Of a stretch of DNA of 64,000 nucleotides, positions 7,994 through 17,883 are shown piece by piece. This stretch comes from Serinicoccus kebangsaanensis (GTDB taxonomy: Bacteria > Actinomycetota > Actinomycetes > Actinomycetales > Dermatophilaceae): assembly GCF_008919445.1 (NCBI RefSeq), contig NZ_VSLG01000003.1, positions 62,001 to 126,000 on the forward strand, written 5' to 3'. Position 1 is the stretch's first letter, and each line of letters opens with the position of its first letter. Below the pieces are notes generated by a model. It searched no databases, had not been told where the DNA came from, and saw only the letters and a list, made by a program, of their open reading frames with translations. Position numbers and translations under genes: made by a program.

Positions 7994-8953
7994 CTAGCGG
8001 CGCGCCCGCTCCTGCGGCACCCGCAACGTCCAGCCCTGGTCCAGCAGCCGCCCGGACCGCCGGGTCACCCGGTCCTGCTCGACCTCGCCGTCGGTGTTGA
8101 CCCGGAAGGCGTCCTGCTCGTCGGCGGCCTCCACGACGATCTCGTGCCCCGACGTGAGCGTGACGTCCTCGCGCCGGGTGTGCCGGCCCTTGCGCAGGTC
8201 CCGGGCGAAGCCCACCCGTGCCCACGGAGAGACACCGTGCGCCACGACCACCTCGACCTGGCCGTCGTCGGGCCGGGCATGCGGCGCGACGGGGGTCCCG
8301 CCCCCCACCGAATTGCCCAGCGCTAGGGACACCATCAGCTCGGGCCGGTCGTCGTCCGCCGTGCCCTCGCCGTCGACCCGCACCCGCAGGTGCCAGCCCT
8401 TCGAGGTCAGCCCGGCCGCCCGGAGCGCGCCCCAGGCGTAGGCCGCCTTGCCGAACGTCCCCTTGACCTCGCTGGCGTGCGCGGTGGCCTCCGCCGCGAC
8501 GCCGGCGTGCACGACGTTGACCACGACCGACCCGGTGTGGTCCACCATCAGTCCGCGCTGGAGCGGGCTGCCCTCGATCGCCACCGTGGCCGCCTCGCGG
8601 GGGTCGAGCGGCAGGCCGGCTCCCCTCGCGAGGTCGTTGCCGGTCCCGAGGGGCACGACGCCCACGGCGCCGATGCGCCCCAGCAGGTCCTGGTCGTGCA
8701 CGGCCTGCAGGAAGCGGTGGACCGACCCGTCCCCACCCATGACGACGACGTCCCGCCCGGCCGCCGAGGCGACCGCGGCGGCATACTCCTCGTCCGACCC
8801 CGGTGCGCGGACGTCGAGCTGCTGCACGGAGCAGGACTCGAGGTGGGCGCAGACCTGCTCCACGACGTCCCCCTCGGAGCTGCCTGCCGCGGAGTTGGAC
8901 AGCACGAGCACGCCCCGGTCGCCGGCCCCGTCGCGAGTCTCCTCGGCCGTCAT
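7994..8953 (-). CDS. Diacylglycerol/sphingosine kinase-family protein
   Basis: A 319-aa soluble lipid or polyisoprenoid kinase of the DAGK catalytic family. Signatures are GGDGSVHRFLQAV (nucleotide-binding GGDG, about residues 72-84) and PLGTGNDLARGAGLPL (about 100-115). The C-terminal part is the usual beta-sandwich with TSGHEIVVEA. Likely product: a phosphorylated lipid feeding membrane-lipid turnover. Start and stop overlap the upstream M20 hydrolase gene by four bases (ATGA), so the two are translationally coupled. The acceptor lipid is not deducible. Confidence 0.88.
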   Translation of the reverse strand: MTAEETRDGAGDRGVLVLSNSAAGSSEGDVVEQVCAHLESCSVQQLDVRAPGSDEEYAAAVASAAGRDVVVMGGDGSVHRFLQAVHDQDLLGRIGAVGVVPLGTGNDLARGAGLPLDPREAATVAIEGSPLQRGLMVDHTGSVVVNVVHAGVAAEATAHASEVKGTFGKAAYAWGALRAAGLTSKGWHLRVRVDGEGTADDDRPELMVSLALGNSVGGGTPVAPHARPDDGQVEVVVAHGVSPWARVGFARDLRKGRHTRREDVTLTSGHEIVVEAADEQDAFRVNTDGEVEQDRVTRRSGRLLDQGWTLRVPQERARR

Positions 8954-10182
8954 GCGCGCGCCAGCCGGTCGGTCAGGACCGCGTGCGCCGCGGTGACGCC
9001 CACACCGAGGGTGGGCTCGAGCTGCGGCGCGAAGAAGGGCGAGTGGTTGGTGACCGTCGGCTCCTCCCCCTCGACCTCGTCGCGGGTGAGACCGCCGAAG
9101 AACCAGTAGACGCCGGGCACCTCGATCGCGTCCGGGAGGGCACCGAAGTCCTCGCTGCCCATGACCGCCGGGATCTCGTCGACCTGCTCCTCGCCGATCG
9201 CCCCGCGCAGCACCTCCACGACGCGGGCCGTCTCGTCCTCGTCGTTGACCAGCAGCGGGAAGGTGTAGAGCTCCTCGATCTCCGGCTCCGGTGCGTCCGA
9301 GGCCATCGCCTCGGCGAGGATGACCCGGCGGAGCCCGTCGAGCAGGTGCTCGCGCACGTCGGCGTCCAGGTTGCGCATGTTGACGGTGAACTCGGCGGTG
9401 GCCGGGATGATGTTCTCCTTGAGCCCGGCGTGGATGGTCGCGATGGTGATCACCGCCGCCTTCTGGGCCGGCACCTCACGGCTCTTCAGACTCTGGATCC
9501 GCACGATCATGTGGGCGGCCAGGACCACCGGGTCGATCGTCGACTCCGGCTGCGAGCCGTGACCGCCACGACCTTTGACCGTGACCTTCCACGCGTCGGA
9601 GTAGGTCATCGCCGGACCGGGGGTGAGGTCGATCGTGCCGGTGACCCCCGGCCACACGTGCTGGCCGTAGATGACCTCCGGGCGCTCCGCCCGGTCCCAG
9701 AGCCCGTCGGCCAGCATCGACGCGGCCCCCTGGGCCGTCTCCTCCCCCGGCTGGAAGAGGAAGACCACGGTCCCCGACCAGGCGTCCCGGTCCTGCGCCA
9801 GCAGGGTCGCCGCGCCGATGGCGGCGGTGACGTGCATGTCGTGCCCGCAGGCGTGCATCACCGGCACCGCGGTCCCGTCCGGCAGCGTCCCGCGCGCCGT
9901 GGACGCGTAGTCCAGGCCGGTGTCCTCCTGCACCGGCAGCGCGTCCGTGTCCGCCCGGAAGCCGACCACCGGTCCCTCGCCGTTGCGCAGGGTCGCCACC
10001 ACCCCGGTCCCGCCGCACCGGAAGACGTCGTAGCCCAGCCCGCTCATCCGGTCCTCGATCAGCTCGGCCGTCGCCTCCTCCTGCATGGACAGCTCCGGGT
10101 GCGAGTGCAGGTGGCGGTAGAGATCGTGCAGCGAGGCGCGCAGATCGGGGTGGTCGTCGAGGATCGTGGCGGGATCAGACAT
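8950..10182 (-). CDS. M20-family amidohydrolase (aminoacylase/hippurate hydrolase-like)
   Basis: A 410-aa cytoplasmic zinc-dependent hydrolase that removes N-acyl groups from amino acids or similar amides. Landmarks are YRHLHSHPELSMQE near the N-terminus, the metal-binding MHACGHDMHVTAAIG (about residue 105-120), PGEETAQGA, and MGSEDFGALP towards the C-terminus. The start is the ATG at 10182: upstream in-frame codons encode low-complexity Arg/Gly sequence, and a TACCCT box sits 6 bases before this ATG. It is divergent from a second M20 enzyme whose ATG is only 11 bases away, and is followed by the lipid kinase with a 4-base overlap. The substrate is unknown. Confidence 0.88.
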   Translation of the reverse strand: MSDPATILDDHPDLRASLHDLYRHLHSHPELSMQEEATAELIEDRMSGLGYDVFRCGGTGVVATLRNGEGPVVGFRADTDALPVQEDTGLDYASTARGTLPDGTAVPVMHACGHDMHVTAAIGAATLLAQDRDAWSGTVVFLFQPGEETAQGAASMLADGLWDRAERPEVIYGQHVWPGVTGTIDLTPGPAMTYSDAWKVTVKGRGGHGSQPESTIDPVVLAAHMIVRIQSLKSREVPAQKAAVITIATIHAGLKENIIPATAEFTVNMRNLDADVREHLLDGLRRVILAEAMASDAPEPEIEELYTFPLLVNDEDETARVVEVLRGAIGEEQVDEIPAVMGSEDFGALPDAIEVPGVYWFFGGLTRDEVEGEEPTVTNHSPFFAPQLEPTLGVGVTAAHAVLTDRLARA

Positions 10183-10187
10183 ACGGT
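10182..10187 (+). promoter_or_regulatory. -10 element TACGGT for plus-strand M20 gene
   Basis: TACGGT followed by six bases and the ATG at 10194; no ribosome binding site. The first base of the hexamer is also the last template position of the divergent gene's start codon. Confidence 0.5.
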
Positions 10188-10188
10188 G

Positions 10189-10194
10189 AGGGTA
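10189..10194 (-). promoter_or_regulatory. -10 element TACCCT for minus-strand M20 gene
   Basis: On the minus strand TACCCT is followed by six bases and the ATG at 10182. It overlaps the first base of the plus-strand start codon, mirroring the element on the other strand. Confidence 0.5.
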
Positions 10195-11351
10195 TGCCGA
10201 CCACTCACGCGGCCGCGGCGCGGGACTACGTGACCGCCCACCTCGACGACGTCCTCGCCGACCTCGCGCTCCTCGTGGGCCTGGAGACGCCGAGCCAGCG
10301 CCGGGACCTGCTGCAGGCCGCACTGCCGCGGATCGAGGCATACCTCGTGGGGAGGCTGGGTGAGCCGTCCGGACGCACGCAGCACGACGGGGGTGAGCAC
10401 GGGGACGTGCTCGACCTGACGTGGACGGGCAGCGGCCCGGCCGGACACGTCCTCTCGCTCGCGCACTACGACACCGTGTGGCCGGAGGGGACGCTCGCGC
10501 AGTGGCCGCTGCGTCGGGACGGCGACCGGCTCACCGGCCCGGGGGTGCTCGACATGAAGGTGGGGATCGTCCAGACGGTGTGGATGGTCCTGGCGCTGCG
10601 CGAGCTGGGCCTGCCGCACCCCGACGTCCGCCTGCTGCTGACCGCGGACGAGGAGATCGGCTCTCGCGGCGGGCGCCCGCACCTGGAGGAGGCGGCCGGT
10701 GACGCCCTCGTCACGCTGATCGCCGAGCCCAGCGCGGCGGGTGCCGTCAAGACCCGGCGCAAGGGCATGGTGTTCGCCGACCTCACCGTGCACGGCGTCG
10801 AGTCGCACGCCGGGCTCGACCCGGACGCCGGCGCGAGCGCCGTCCACGAGCTCGCGCGACTGGTGCCCACGGTGCTCTCCCTCGCCGACAGGGAGCGGCA
10901 GACCACGGTGAACTGCGGGACGATCTCCGGAGGCACGGGGCGCAACGTGGTCGCCGGGCACGCGACGTGCGCTGTCGACGTGCGCATCCAGCACCCTGCC
11001 GAGGAGGACCGCGTGGTCGCGGCGCTGGAGGCCCTCCGGCCGACCGACGAGCGCTGCCGGCTCGAGGTCTCGATCGACCGGAACCGACCACCGATGAACC
11101 CGACGGCCCACACCGAGCGCCTCCTGGCCCTGGCCCGGTCCGCCGGCGCGGACCTCGGCGTCGAGGTGCGGGACGAGCCGGTGGGTGGCGCCAGCGACGG
11201 CAACTTCATCGCCGCACGGGGGCTGCCGGTGCTGGACGGGCTCGGCGGGATCGGCGCAGGCCCGCACGCCCGGCACGAGCACGTGCTGGTGAGCGGGCTG
11301 GCCCGGCAGACGGCTCTGATGGCCGGGATCGTCGAGCAAGTGGCGCGCTGA
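10194..11351 (+). CDS. M20-family metallopeptidase (glutamate carboxypeptidase-like)
   Basis: A 385-aa zinc peptidase of the carboxypeptidase G2 type. Metal ligands and the catalytic base are visible: His in SLAHYDTVWPEG, Asp in GPGVLDMKVG, the Glu pair in TADEEIGSRG, Glu in LIAEPSAAG, and the C-terminal His in GAGPHARHEHV. A dimerisation lid domain lies between about residues 185 and 300. It probably hydrolyses C-terminal glutamate or related amide bonds in the cytoplasm. It is unrelated in detail to the divergent M20 gene, which is amidohydrolase-like. No ribosome binding site is present; TACGGT six bases upstream suggests a leaderless mRNA. An alternative GTG lies 12 codons downstream. Confidence 0.88.
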   Translation: MPTTHAAAARDYVTAHLDDVLADLALLVGLETPSQRRDLLQAALPRIEAYLVGRLGEPSGRTQHDGGEHGDVLDLTWTGSGPAGHVLSLAHYDTVWPEGTLAQWPLRRDGDRLTGPGVLDMKVGIVQTVWMVLALRELGLPHPDVRLLLTADEEIGSRGGRPHLEEAAGDALVTLIAEPSAAGAVKTRRKGMVFADLTVHGVESHAGLDPDAGASAVHELARLVPTVLSLADRERQTTVNCGTISGGTGRNVVAGHATCAVDVRIQHPAEEDRVVAALEALRPTDERCRLEVSIDRNRPPMNPTAHTERLLALARSAGADLGVEVRDEPVGGASDGNFIAARGLPVLDGLGGIGAGPHARHEHVLVSGLARQTALMAGIVEQVAR

Positions 11352-11364
11352 CTTCCGGCTCTGG

Positions 11365-11949
11365 TCAGCTCGGGGAGAGCGTCACCCACTCCTCGTCCAC
11401 GACGTATCCCAGGGCGAGGTTCGAGGCGAGACCGGCACTGTTCTCCGCGGACCCTCCGGTGCGAAAGACCTCAACTCCCTCAGCACGGAGGGTAAGCACG
11501 GATGCCGCCTTGACAGCCGTGCCCAGGCCGAGGCCTCGACGCTCTCGCACCACCACCGTGAAGTCGGTCTCGGCGTGCTGCCCGTCGAGGTCGACGAAAG
11601 TGATCGCGATCGCCCGCCCGGCCTCGTCGAAAGCCCCGAAGCCTCGTCTCGCGGGCGTCGCCCAAGCGGTCGACCTGGTCAATGGAGTGTGCTGGGTCGC
11701 GATCCCACCCGGATAGTCGCCCAGGGTCGCCGAGTCCAGCGCCAGGACCGGCTCGACATCCCCGCCGTCGAGCTCGCGCAGGGTGCCGTGACGACGGCCA
11801 CGCCGGACGATGTCCGAGAGGGCATCGGCATCGATCCTCGCCGCGGTGAGCTGCGCGGCCCACGAGCGCGCGACCACGCGCCACCCGTCGCCCACGAACT
11901 CCGCAATCCTCACGTCGTCCGACCTCAGCACCAACTGCTCACCCTGCAC
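11365..11949 (-). CDS. GNAT-family N-acetyltransferase
   Basis: A 194-aa acetyl-CoA-dependent acyltransferase. The acetyl-CoA pyrophosphate loop reads VRERRGLGLGTAVKAAS (R-x-x-G-x-G/A), followed by the family's C-terminal Asn-containing strand-helix (GGSAENSAGLASNLALGYV). I prefer the GTG at 11949: a CACACT box lies 6 bases upstream, as for other leaderless genes here, and an upstream ATG (11985) adds residues without family character. It is convergent with the M20 peptidase, whose stop is 13 bases away. The acceptor molecule is unknown. Confidence 0.8.
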   Translation of the reverse strand: MQGEQLVLRSDDVRIAEFVGDGWRVVARSWAAQLTAARIDADALSDIVRRGRRHGTLRELDGGDVEPVLALDSATLGDYPGGIATQHTPLTRSTAWATPARRGFGAFDEAGRAIAITFVDLDGQHAETDFTVVVRERRGLGLGTAVKAASVLTLRAEGVEVFRTGGSAENSAGLASNLALGYVVDEEWVTLSPS

Positions 11950-11955
11950 CCGGCC

Positions 11956-11961
11956 AGTGTG
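11956..11961 (-). promoter_or_regulatory. -10 element CACACT for leaderless GNAT gene
   Basis: On the minus strand CACACT precedes the GTG at 11949 by six bases with no ribosome binding site. The first base departs from T, as in several other candidates here. Confidence 0.35.
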
Positions 11962-12059
11962 GCTGACTGGAGGGTTCGCAGCCATCCCGGACCTTGCTCG
12001 CCACCGGCGTCGGCGAAGTTTCTGGGCGCGAGGCTTCTGTGCGCGGGGCCTTCTGCTGT

Positions 12060-12079
12060 TCGAACATGTGTGCTAACAT
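12060..12079 (+). promoter_or_regulatory. LexA (SOS)-like box overlapping the -10 of the DUF222-HNH gene
   Basis: TCGAACATGTGTGCTA (12060-12075) matches the actinobacterial/Gram-positive LexA pattern CGAAC-N4-GTTCG at 8 of 10 fixed positions. The overlapping TAACAT (12074-12079) is a good -10. A repressor bound here would block the promoter. The start codon is 22 bases further on, with its own GGGAGGGA site. Confidence 0.55.
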
Positions 12080-12101
12080 CAACCCATCGAAGGGAGGGAC
12101 G

Positions 12102-14351
<2,250 letters not shown>

Positions 14352-14364
14352 GACCGATCAGTGA

Positions 14365-14370
14365 CACAGT
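14365..14370 (+). promoter_or_regulatory. -10 element CACAGT for leaderless PPOX gene
   Basis: CACAGT followed by six bases and the ATG at 14377; no ribosome binding site. Weak match at the first base. Confidence 0.35.
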
Positions 14371-14376
14371 GGCGTC

Positions 14377-14850
14377 ATGCCACGCACCATCGCTACCACG
14401 ACCGACGTCGACCGCGACGCCCTGCTCGACTTCGTCCGCCCGCGGCACAACCTCGTGCTCATCACCAGCCGCAAGGATGGCCACCCGCAGGCCTCCCCCG
14501 TCACCGGCGGCGTTGACCAGGAGGGCCGCATCGTCATCTCGACCTACCCGGACCGCGCCAAGACGCACAACGCCCGGCGTGAGCCCGAGGTCAGCATCCT
14601 CGTCACGTCGGACGACTTCGGCGACGCCTGGGTCCAGGTCGACGGCAGCTGCGAGGTGCTCGACGGCGAGGAGGCGATCGAGCCGCTCGTCGACTACTTC
14701 CGCTGCATCTCCGGCGAGCACCCGGACTGGGACGAGTACCGCCAGGCGATGCGGGACCAGGGCAAGTCGCTGCTGCGGATCACGCCCACCCGCTGGTCCC
14801 CGGTCGCGACCGGCGGCTTCCCCCCTCGGCTGGCCGACCAGGACGACTGA
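14377..14850 (+). CDS. PPOX-class (F420-dependent type) oxidoreductase
   Basis: A 157-aa split-barrel flavin/deazaflavin enzyme of the pyridoxamine-5'-phosphate-oxidase-like superfamily, close to the actinobacterial F420-dependent class. Typical elements are HNLVLITSRKDGHPQASPVTGGV near the N-terminus, the phosphate-contacting STYPDRAKTHNARREP, and the strand SILVTSDDFGDAWVQVDG. It probably reduces a small substrate with F420H2, acting as a dimer in the cytoplasm. The substrate is unknown, and FMN cannot be excluded as cofactor. It starts 25 bases after the DUF222-HNH gene and is convergent with the photolyase-like gene. Confidence 0.82.
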   Translation: MPRTIATTTDVDRDALLDFVRPRHNLVLITSRKDGHPQASPVTGGVDQEGRIVISTYPDRAKTHNARREPEVSILVTSDDFGDAWVQVDGSCEVLDGEEAIEPLVDYFRCISGEHPDWDEYRQAMRDQGKSLLRITPTRWSPVATGGFPPRLADQDD

Positions 14851-14859
14851 GGCACGGGG

Positions 14860-16350
14860 CTACCGGCCCAGCCAGGGCGCTGCGGCGTCCCGGTGGGACT
14901 GCCGCTTCTCCTGCGCCATCCCGTCCCAGGTGCGCACCGCGAAGCCGGCGCGGCTGTTGGCCTCGAAGACCTCACGGTGGTCCTCGACGAAGGTCCAGTA
15001 GAGCCCGTCCCACGCCTCCCGCCAGTCCCCCGCGGGCAGGTCGGACATCTTCCTCAGGTAGTTGCTTCCGGAGACGTACGGCTTGGTCGTGATCGCGTCG
15101 CCCGCGGCGAACTGGCTCATGGCATAGACGTTCGGCACCATGACCCAGTCGTAGGCGTCGACGAACAGCGACATGAACCACCGGTACACCTCGTCCGGGT
15201 GCACCCGCAGCAGGCACAGCGCGTTGCCCAGGACCATCAGCCGCTCGATGTGGTGGGCATACCCCCGCTCGAGCACGCGGCGGATCACGAGGTCGACCGG
15301 CTCCAGCCCCGTCTCCCCCGTCCACCACGACGTGTCCAGGCTCCGGCCGTGCTCGAGCACGTTGCTGGTGCGCATCCGTCGCCCCCACAGGCGGTAGGTC
15401 GCGCGCATGTACTCCCGCCACCCGATCAGCTGGCGCACGAAGCCCTCCAGGCTGGCGAGCTCCACGTCGTGCTCGTCCGCGGCCGCCAGGACCCGCTCCA
15501 GCACCTGCGCCGGGTCGATCAACCCGCAGTTGAGACCGGGTGTCAGGGCGGCGTGGAAGATCACCGGGTGCTCCCGGCTGATCGCGTCCTCGTACGGCCC
15601 GAACTGGGTGAACCGCTCGTCCAGGAAGCGGCGCAGCGCCGCATCCGCCTCCGCGGGTGAGGTCGGCCAGCAGAAGGTCCCGGGGTCGCCGGGGGCGTCC
15701 GGGAAGTGCTCGCCGACCCAGTCGACGGCCTCGGTGACGCGGGTATGCCGTCGCGCCGGCCCGAGCGACGGGTCCGGCACGGGGTGACCGGAAGGCAGCT
15801 TCTTGCGGTTCTCGGTGTCGAAGGACCACCGGCCCCCCACCGGCTGGTCGCCGTCCATGAGCACGTCCAGCCGTCGACGCTGCCAGGCGTAGAAGTGCTG
15901 CATCCGGGCCCCGCCGGACGCGAAGTGCTCCCTGACCTGCTCGCGGGTGGTGAGGAAGCCCGGCGTGTCCAGGACGTCCTCCGTGCGCAGCTCGTAGCCG
16001 CCCTCGCGCAGCTGGTCGCGGCAGTGCCGTCCCAGCCAGTCGTCGGCGACGTCGAGCACGGTGACCTGGCCGGGCCGCAGACGCTCCACCAGCTCCACCA
16101 GCCCACGGCCGCTCGTGCGGTCCGGCGAGGACTCGACGACCTCCACGTCCAGGCCCTGCTCCCTGGCCCGGTCCGCGAACCGCCGGGTGGCGGCCCGGTG
16201 CAGGACCAGCTTGTGCGCGTGGAAGGGGTACTGGCGGTAGAGGAGGTCCTCCTCCACCACGACCAGCACCGTCCCGGGCGGGACGTGCAGCTGCTCCGTG
16301 TGCAGCTGGTGCGGGTAGACCAGGCGCAGCCGGGTGGAGCGCCCGCTCAT
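14860..16350 (-). CDS. Cryptochrome/photolyase-family protein (FeS-BCP-like, without the C-terminal cysteine cluster)
   Basis: A 496-aa flavoprotein of the deoxyribodipyrimidine photolyase-related (PhrB/CryB-like) family, expected to repair or sense UV photoproducts using FAD. The N-terminal Rossmann part is LRLVYPHQLH...VEEDLLYRQYPFHAHKLVLHRAATRRF. The C-terminal FAD-binding part includes GWREYMRATYRLWGRR, ERGYAHHIERLMVLGNALCLL and KPYVSGSNYLRKMSDLP. In iron-sulfur members the last segment continues into a cysteine cluster; here it reads PAGDWREAWDGLYW with no cysteine, so the 4Fe-4S site looks absent. The start at 16350 overlaps the upstream 2H gene by four bases. It is the last gene of a three-gene operon. 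Confidence 0.85.
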   Translation of the reverse strand: MSGRSTRLRLVYPHQLHTEQLHVPPGTVLVVVEEDLLYRQYPFHAHKLVLHRAATRRFADRAREQGLDVEVVESSPDRTSGRGLVELVERLRPGQVTVLDVADDWLGRHCRDQLREGGYELRTEDVLDTPGFLTTREQVREHFASGGARMQHFYAWQRRRLDVLMDGDQPVGGRWSFDTENRKKLPSGHPVPDPSLGPARRHTRVTEAVDWVGEHFPDAPGDPGTFCWPTSPAEADAALRRFLDERFTQFGPYEDAISREHPVIFHAALTPGLNCGLIDPAQVLERVLAAADEHDVELASLEGFVRQLIGWREYMRATYRLWGRRMRTSNVLEHGRSLDTSWWTGETGLEPVDLVIRRVLERGYAHHIERLMVLGNALCLLRVHPDEVYRWFMSLFVDAYDWVMVPNVYAMSQFAAGDAITTKPYVSGSNYLRKMSDLPAGDWREAWDGLYWTFVEDHREVFEANSRAGFAVRTWDGMAQEKRQSHRDAAAPWLGR

Positions 16351-16889
16351 GCCGCCGCTCCGGCGACGTCCGACACGACCTCGTGCTCGGGATCCCACCA
16401 GCGCAGACCGCATGCGGTCAGCCCGGTGGGCGCCCGGACCGGCTCTCGAGGTGACGGTGCGCCGGACAGCACGGCCAGCGCAGCACCCACCTCGGGGACG
16501 CGCAGGCGGGTGCCGAGGGTGACGTGCGGGACCCACGGCCGCTCGTCCACGCCCGGCCACGCGCGCACCGTCCGGGCCCGGGCGTCCTGGACGGCCGGGG
16601 CCGGCACGATCAGCACGGCGAGGCTCAGCCGCCGTCGACCCAGCAGGACCAGCCCGCCCGTCCCCAGCCGCAGCGGCAGCAGCGGCGCCCACACCTCGCG
16701 CGCCCGGCGCAGCACGCTCTCGTCCGGGGCGGACGCCGATGACGCGACGGTCAGGTGGGGCCGGTGGGTGGGGCCGCGGTGCCGGGCGGACGAGCGGACC
16801 CCACCACGTTCCAACGTCTGCCAGGTCGACCGCACGCGCTCGTCGTCGTCGGGAGCGAGCACCAGCTCCAGGGCGTGCTCCCGGCTCAC
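16347..16889 (-). CDS. 2'-5' RNA ligase/2H phosphoesterase family protein
   Basis: A 180-aa cytoplasmic protein with the two H-x-T/S motifs that define the 2H superfamily: HLTVAS (about residue 40) and HVTLGT (about residue 130). Relatives act on 2',5'-linked or cyclic phosphates of RNA or nucleotides. It starts at a GTG overlapping the DUF2236 stop (GTGA) and ends overlapping the photolyase start (ATGA), so all three genes are translationally coupled. Direct coupling to a photolyase-like gene suggests a nucleic-acid repair role, but that is inference. The substrate is unknown. Confidence 0.82.
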   Translation of the reverse strand: MSREHALELVLAPDDDERVRSTWQTLERGGVRSSARHRGPTHRPHLTVASSASAPDESVLRRAREVWAPLLPLRLGTGGLVLLGRRRLSLAVLIVPAPAVQDARARTVRAWPGVDERPWVPHVTLGTRLRVPEVGAALAVLSGAPSPREPVRAPTGLTACGLRWWDPEHEVVSDVAGAAA

Positions 16890-17791
16890 GCGGCCGCGTC
16901 CTGCTCCCGGTCCCGTGCGACACCAGCCATCGCCCAGCGCACCGTCGACGTGCTGGCCCGGCCCAGAGGACGCAGCAGCGTGCGGGACAGCGCGGGCGAG
17001 GCCGGCAGGCCGAGCTCGACCCGCGCCCACCGTGGCAGCACGGCCAGGCCGCCGGCGGCGATGGCCCAGTAACCGGGCCGGGTAGCCACCGGCAACGGCG
17101 GCTCGGTCAGCAGGAAGCGCGCCGCATCCCGCGCCGCCTCGGTGGCCGCCAGCTCGCCGCGGTAGGCGAGCAGCTGTTCCTCCAGGGCGGCCACCGAGCC
17201 CGGGGGGTCGAGCACGCCGAGGTGCGCGGCCGAGACCCCGGCCTGCGCGACGTAGGTGTCCGCCTCGTCCTCGGTGAGCGGACGCCGGGCGAACGCCTGG
17301 TAGGCCTGCAGGAAGGATCGGACCTCAGCCACGTGGACCCACCGCAGCAGGTGCGGGTCCGAGGCGTGGTAGCTCCGGCCCAGGGCGTCCTTGCCGCGCA
17401 CCCGCTCGTGGATGTCGCGGACGTGCCCGATGGTCTCCAGCGCGTGCTCGACCGTGCCGAAGGTCGTGGCCGCCAGGTAGGTGCTGGTCCGCTGCAGCCG
17501 ACCCCACGGGTCCCCCCGGTAACCCGAGTGGCCTGCCACACCGGCCATCGCCATCGGGTGCAGCATCTGCAGGAGCAGGGCCGCCACGCCACCGGGGAAC
17601 ATCGCCGCGTCGGCGTGGACACGCCAGACCGGGTCGTCCTCGGTGAACCAGCGCTCGCCGGGGGTGTCCCAGATGCGCGCCGCACGGACGCTCGCGTCCT
17701 GCCCGGCCACGCGGGCTCGGAGGGCGCTGCCCAGGGCGGTCTGCAGCCGTCCGACGCTCACCGGCACCGGCACCTCCGACGTGATCGACAT
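16886..17791 (-). CDS. DUF2236 oxygenase (MpaB/latex-clearing-protein superfamily)
   Basis: A 301-aa all-helical protein. The motif DPHLLRWVHVAEVRSFLQAY (about residue 145-165) and the N-terminal MLHPMAMAGVAGHS segment are characteristic of DUF2236/MpaB proteins, whose known relatives are b-type haem proteins including rubber oxygenase. The conserved His residues here are candidate haem ligands. No signal peptide is evident. The start is taken at 17791, where the family sequence begins; longer in-frame extensions are low-complexity. First gene of the three-gene operon with the 2H phosphoesterase and photolyase-like protein. The reaction is unknown; mycofactocin- or polyprenyl-related oxidation are possibilities only. 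Confidence 0.83.
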   Translation of the reverse strand: MSITSEVPVPVSVGRLQTALGSALRARVAGQDASVRAARIWDTPGERWFTEDDPVWRVHADAAMFPGGVAALLLQMLHPMAMAGVAGHSGYRGDPWGRLQRTSTYLAATTFGTVEHALETIGHVRDIHERVRGKDALGRSYHASDPHLLRWVHVAEVRSFLQAYQAFARRPLTEDEADTYVAQAGVSAAHLGVLDPPGSVAALEEQLLAYRGELAATEAARDAARFLLTEPPLPVATRPGYWAIAAGGLAVLPRWARVELGLPASPALSRTLLRPLGRASTSTVRWAMAGVARDREQDAAA

Positions 17792-17870
17792 GTGGAACCC
17801 AGGATTGTCGATCCTCGCACCCCCGGTGCACCCCGTCCAGGCCAAGCGGACGGCGCGCGGTGCCGACGCG

Positions 17871-17876
17871 TACCGT
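17871..17876 (+). promoter_or_regulatory. -10 element TACCGT for leaderless aldo/keto reductase gene
   Basis: TACCGT followed by seven bases and the ATG at 17884; no ribosome binding site. Confidence 0.5.
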
Positions 17877-17883
17877 CGGCCCC

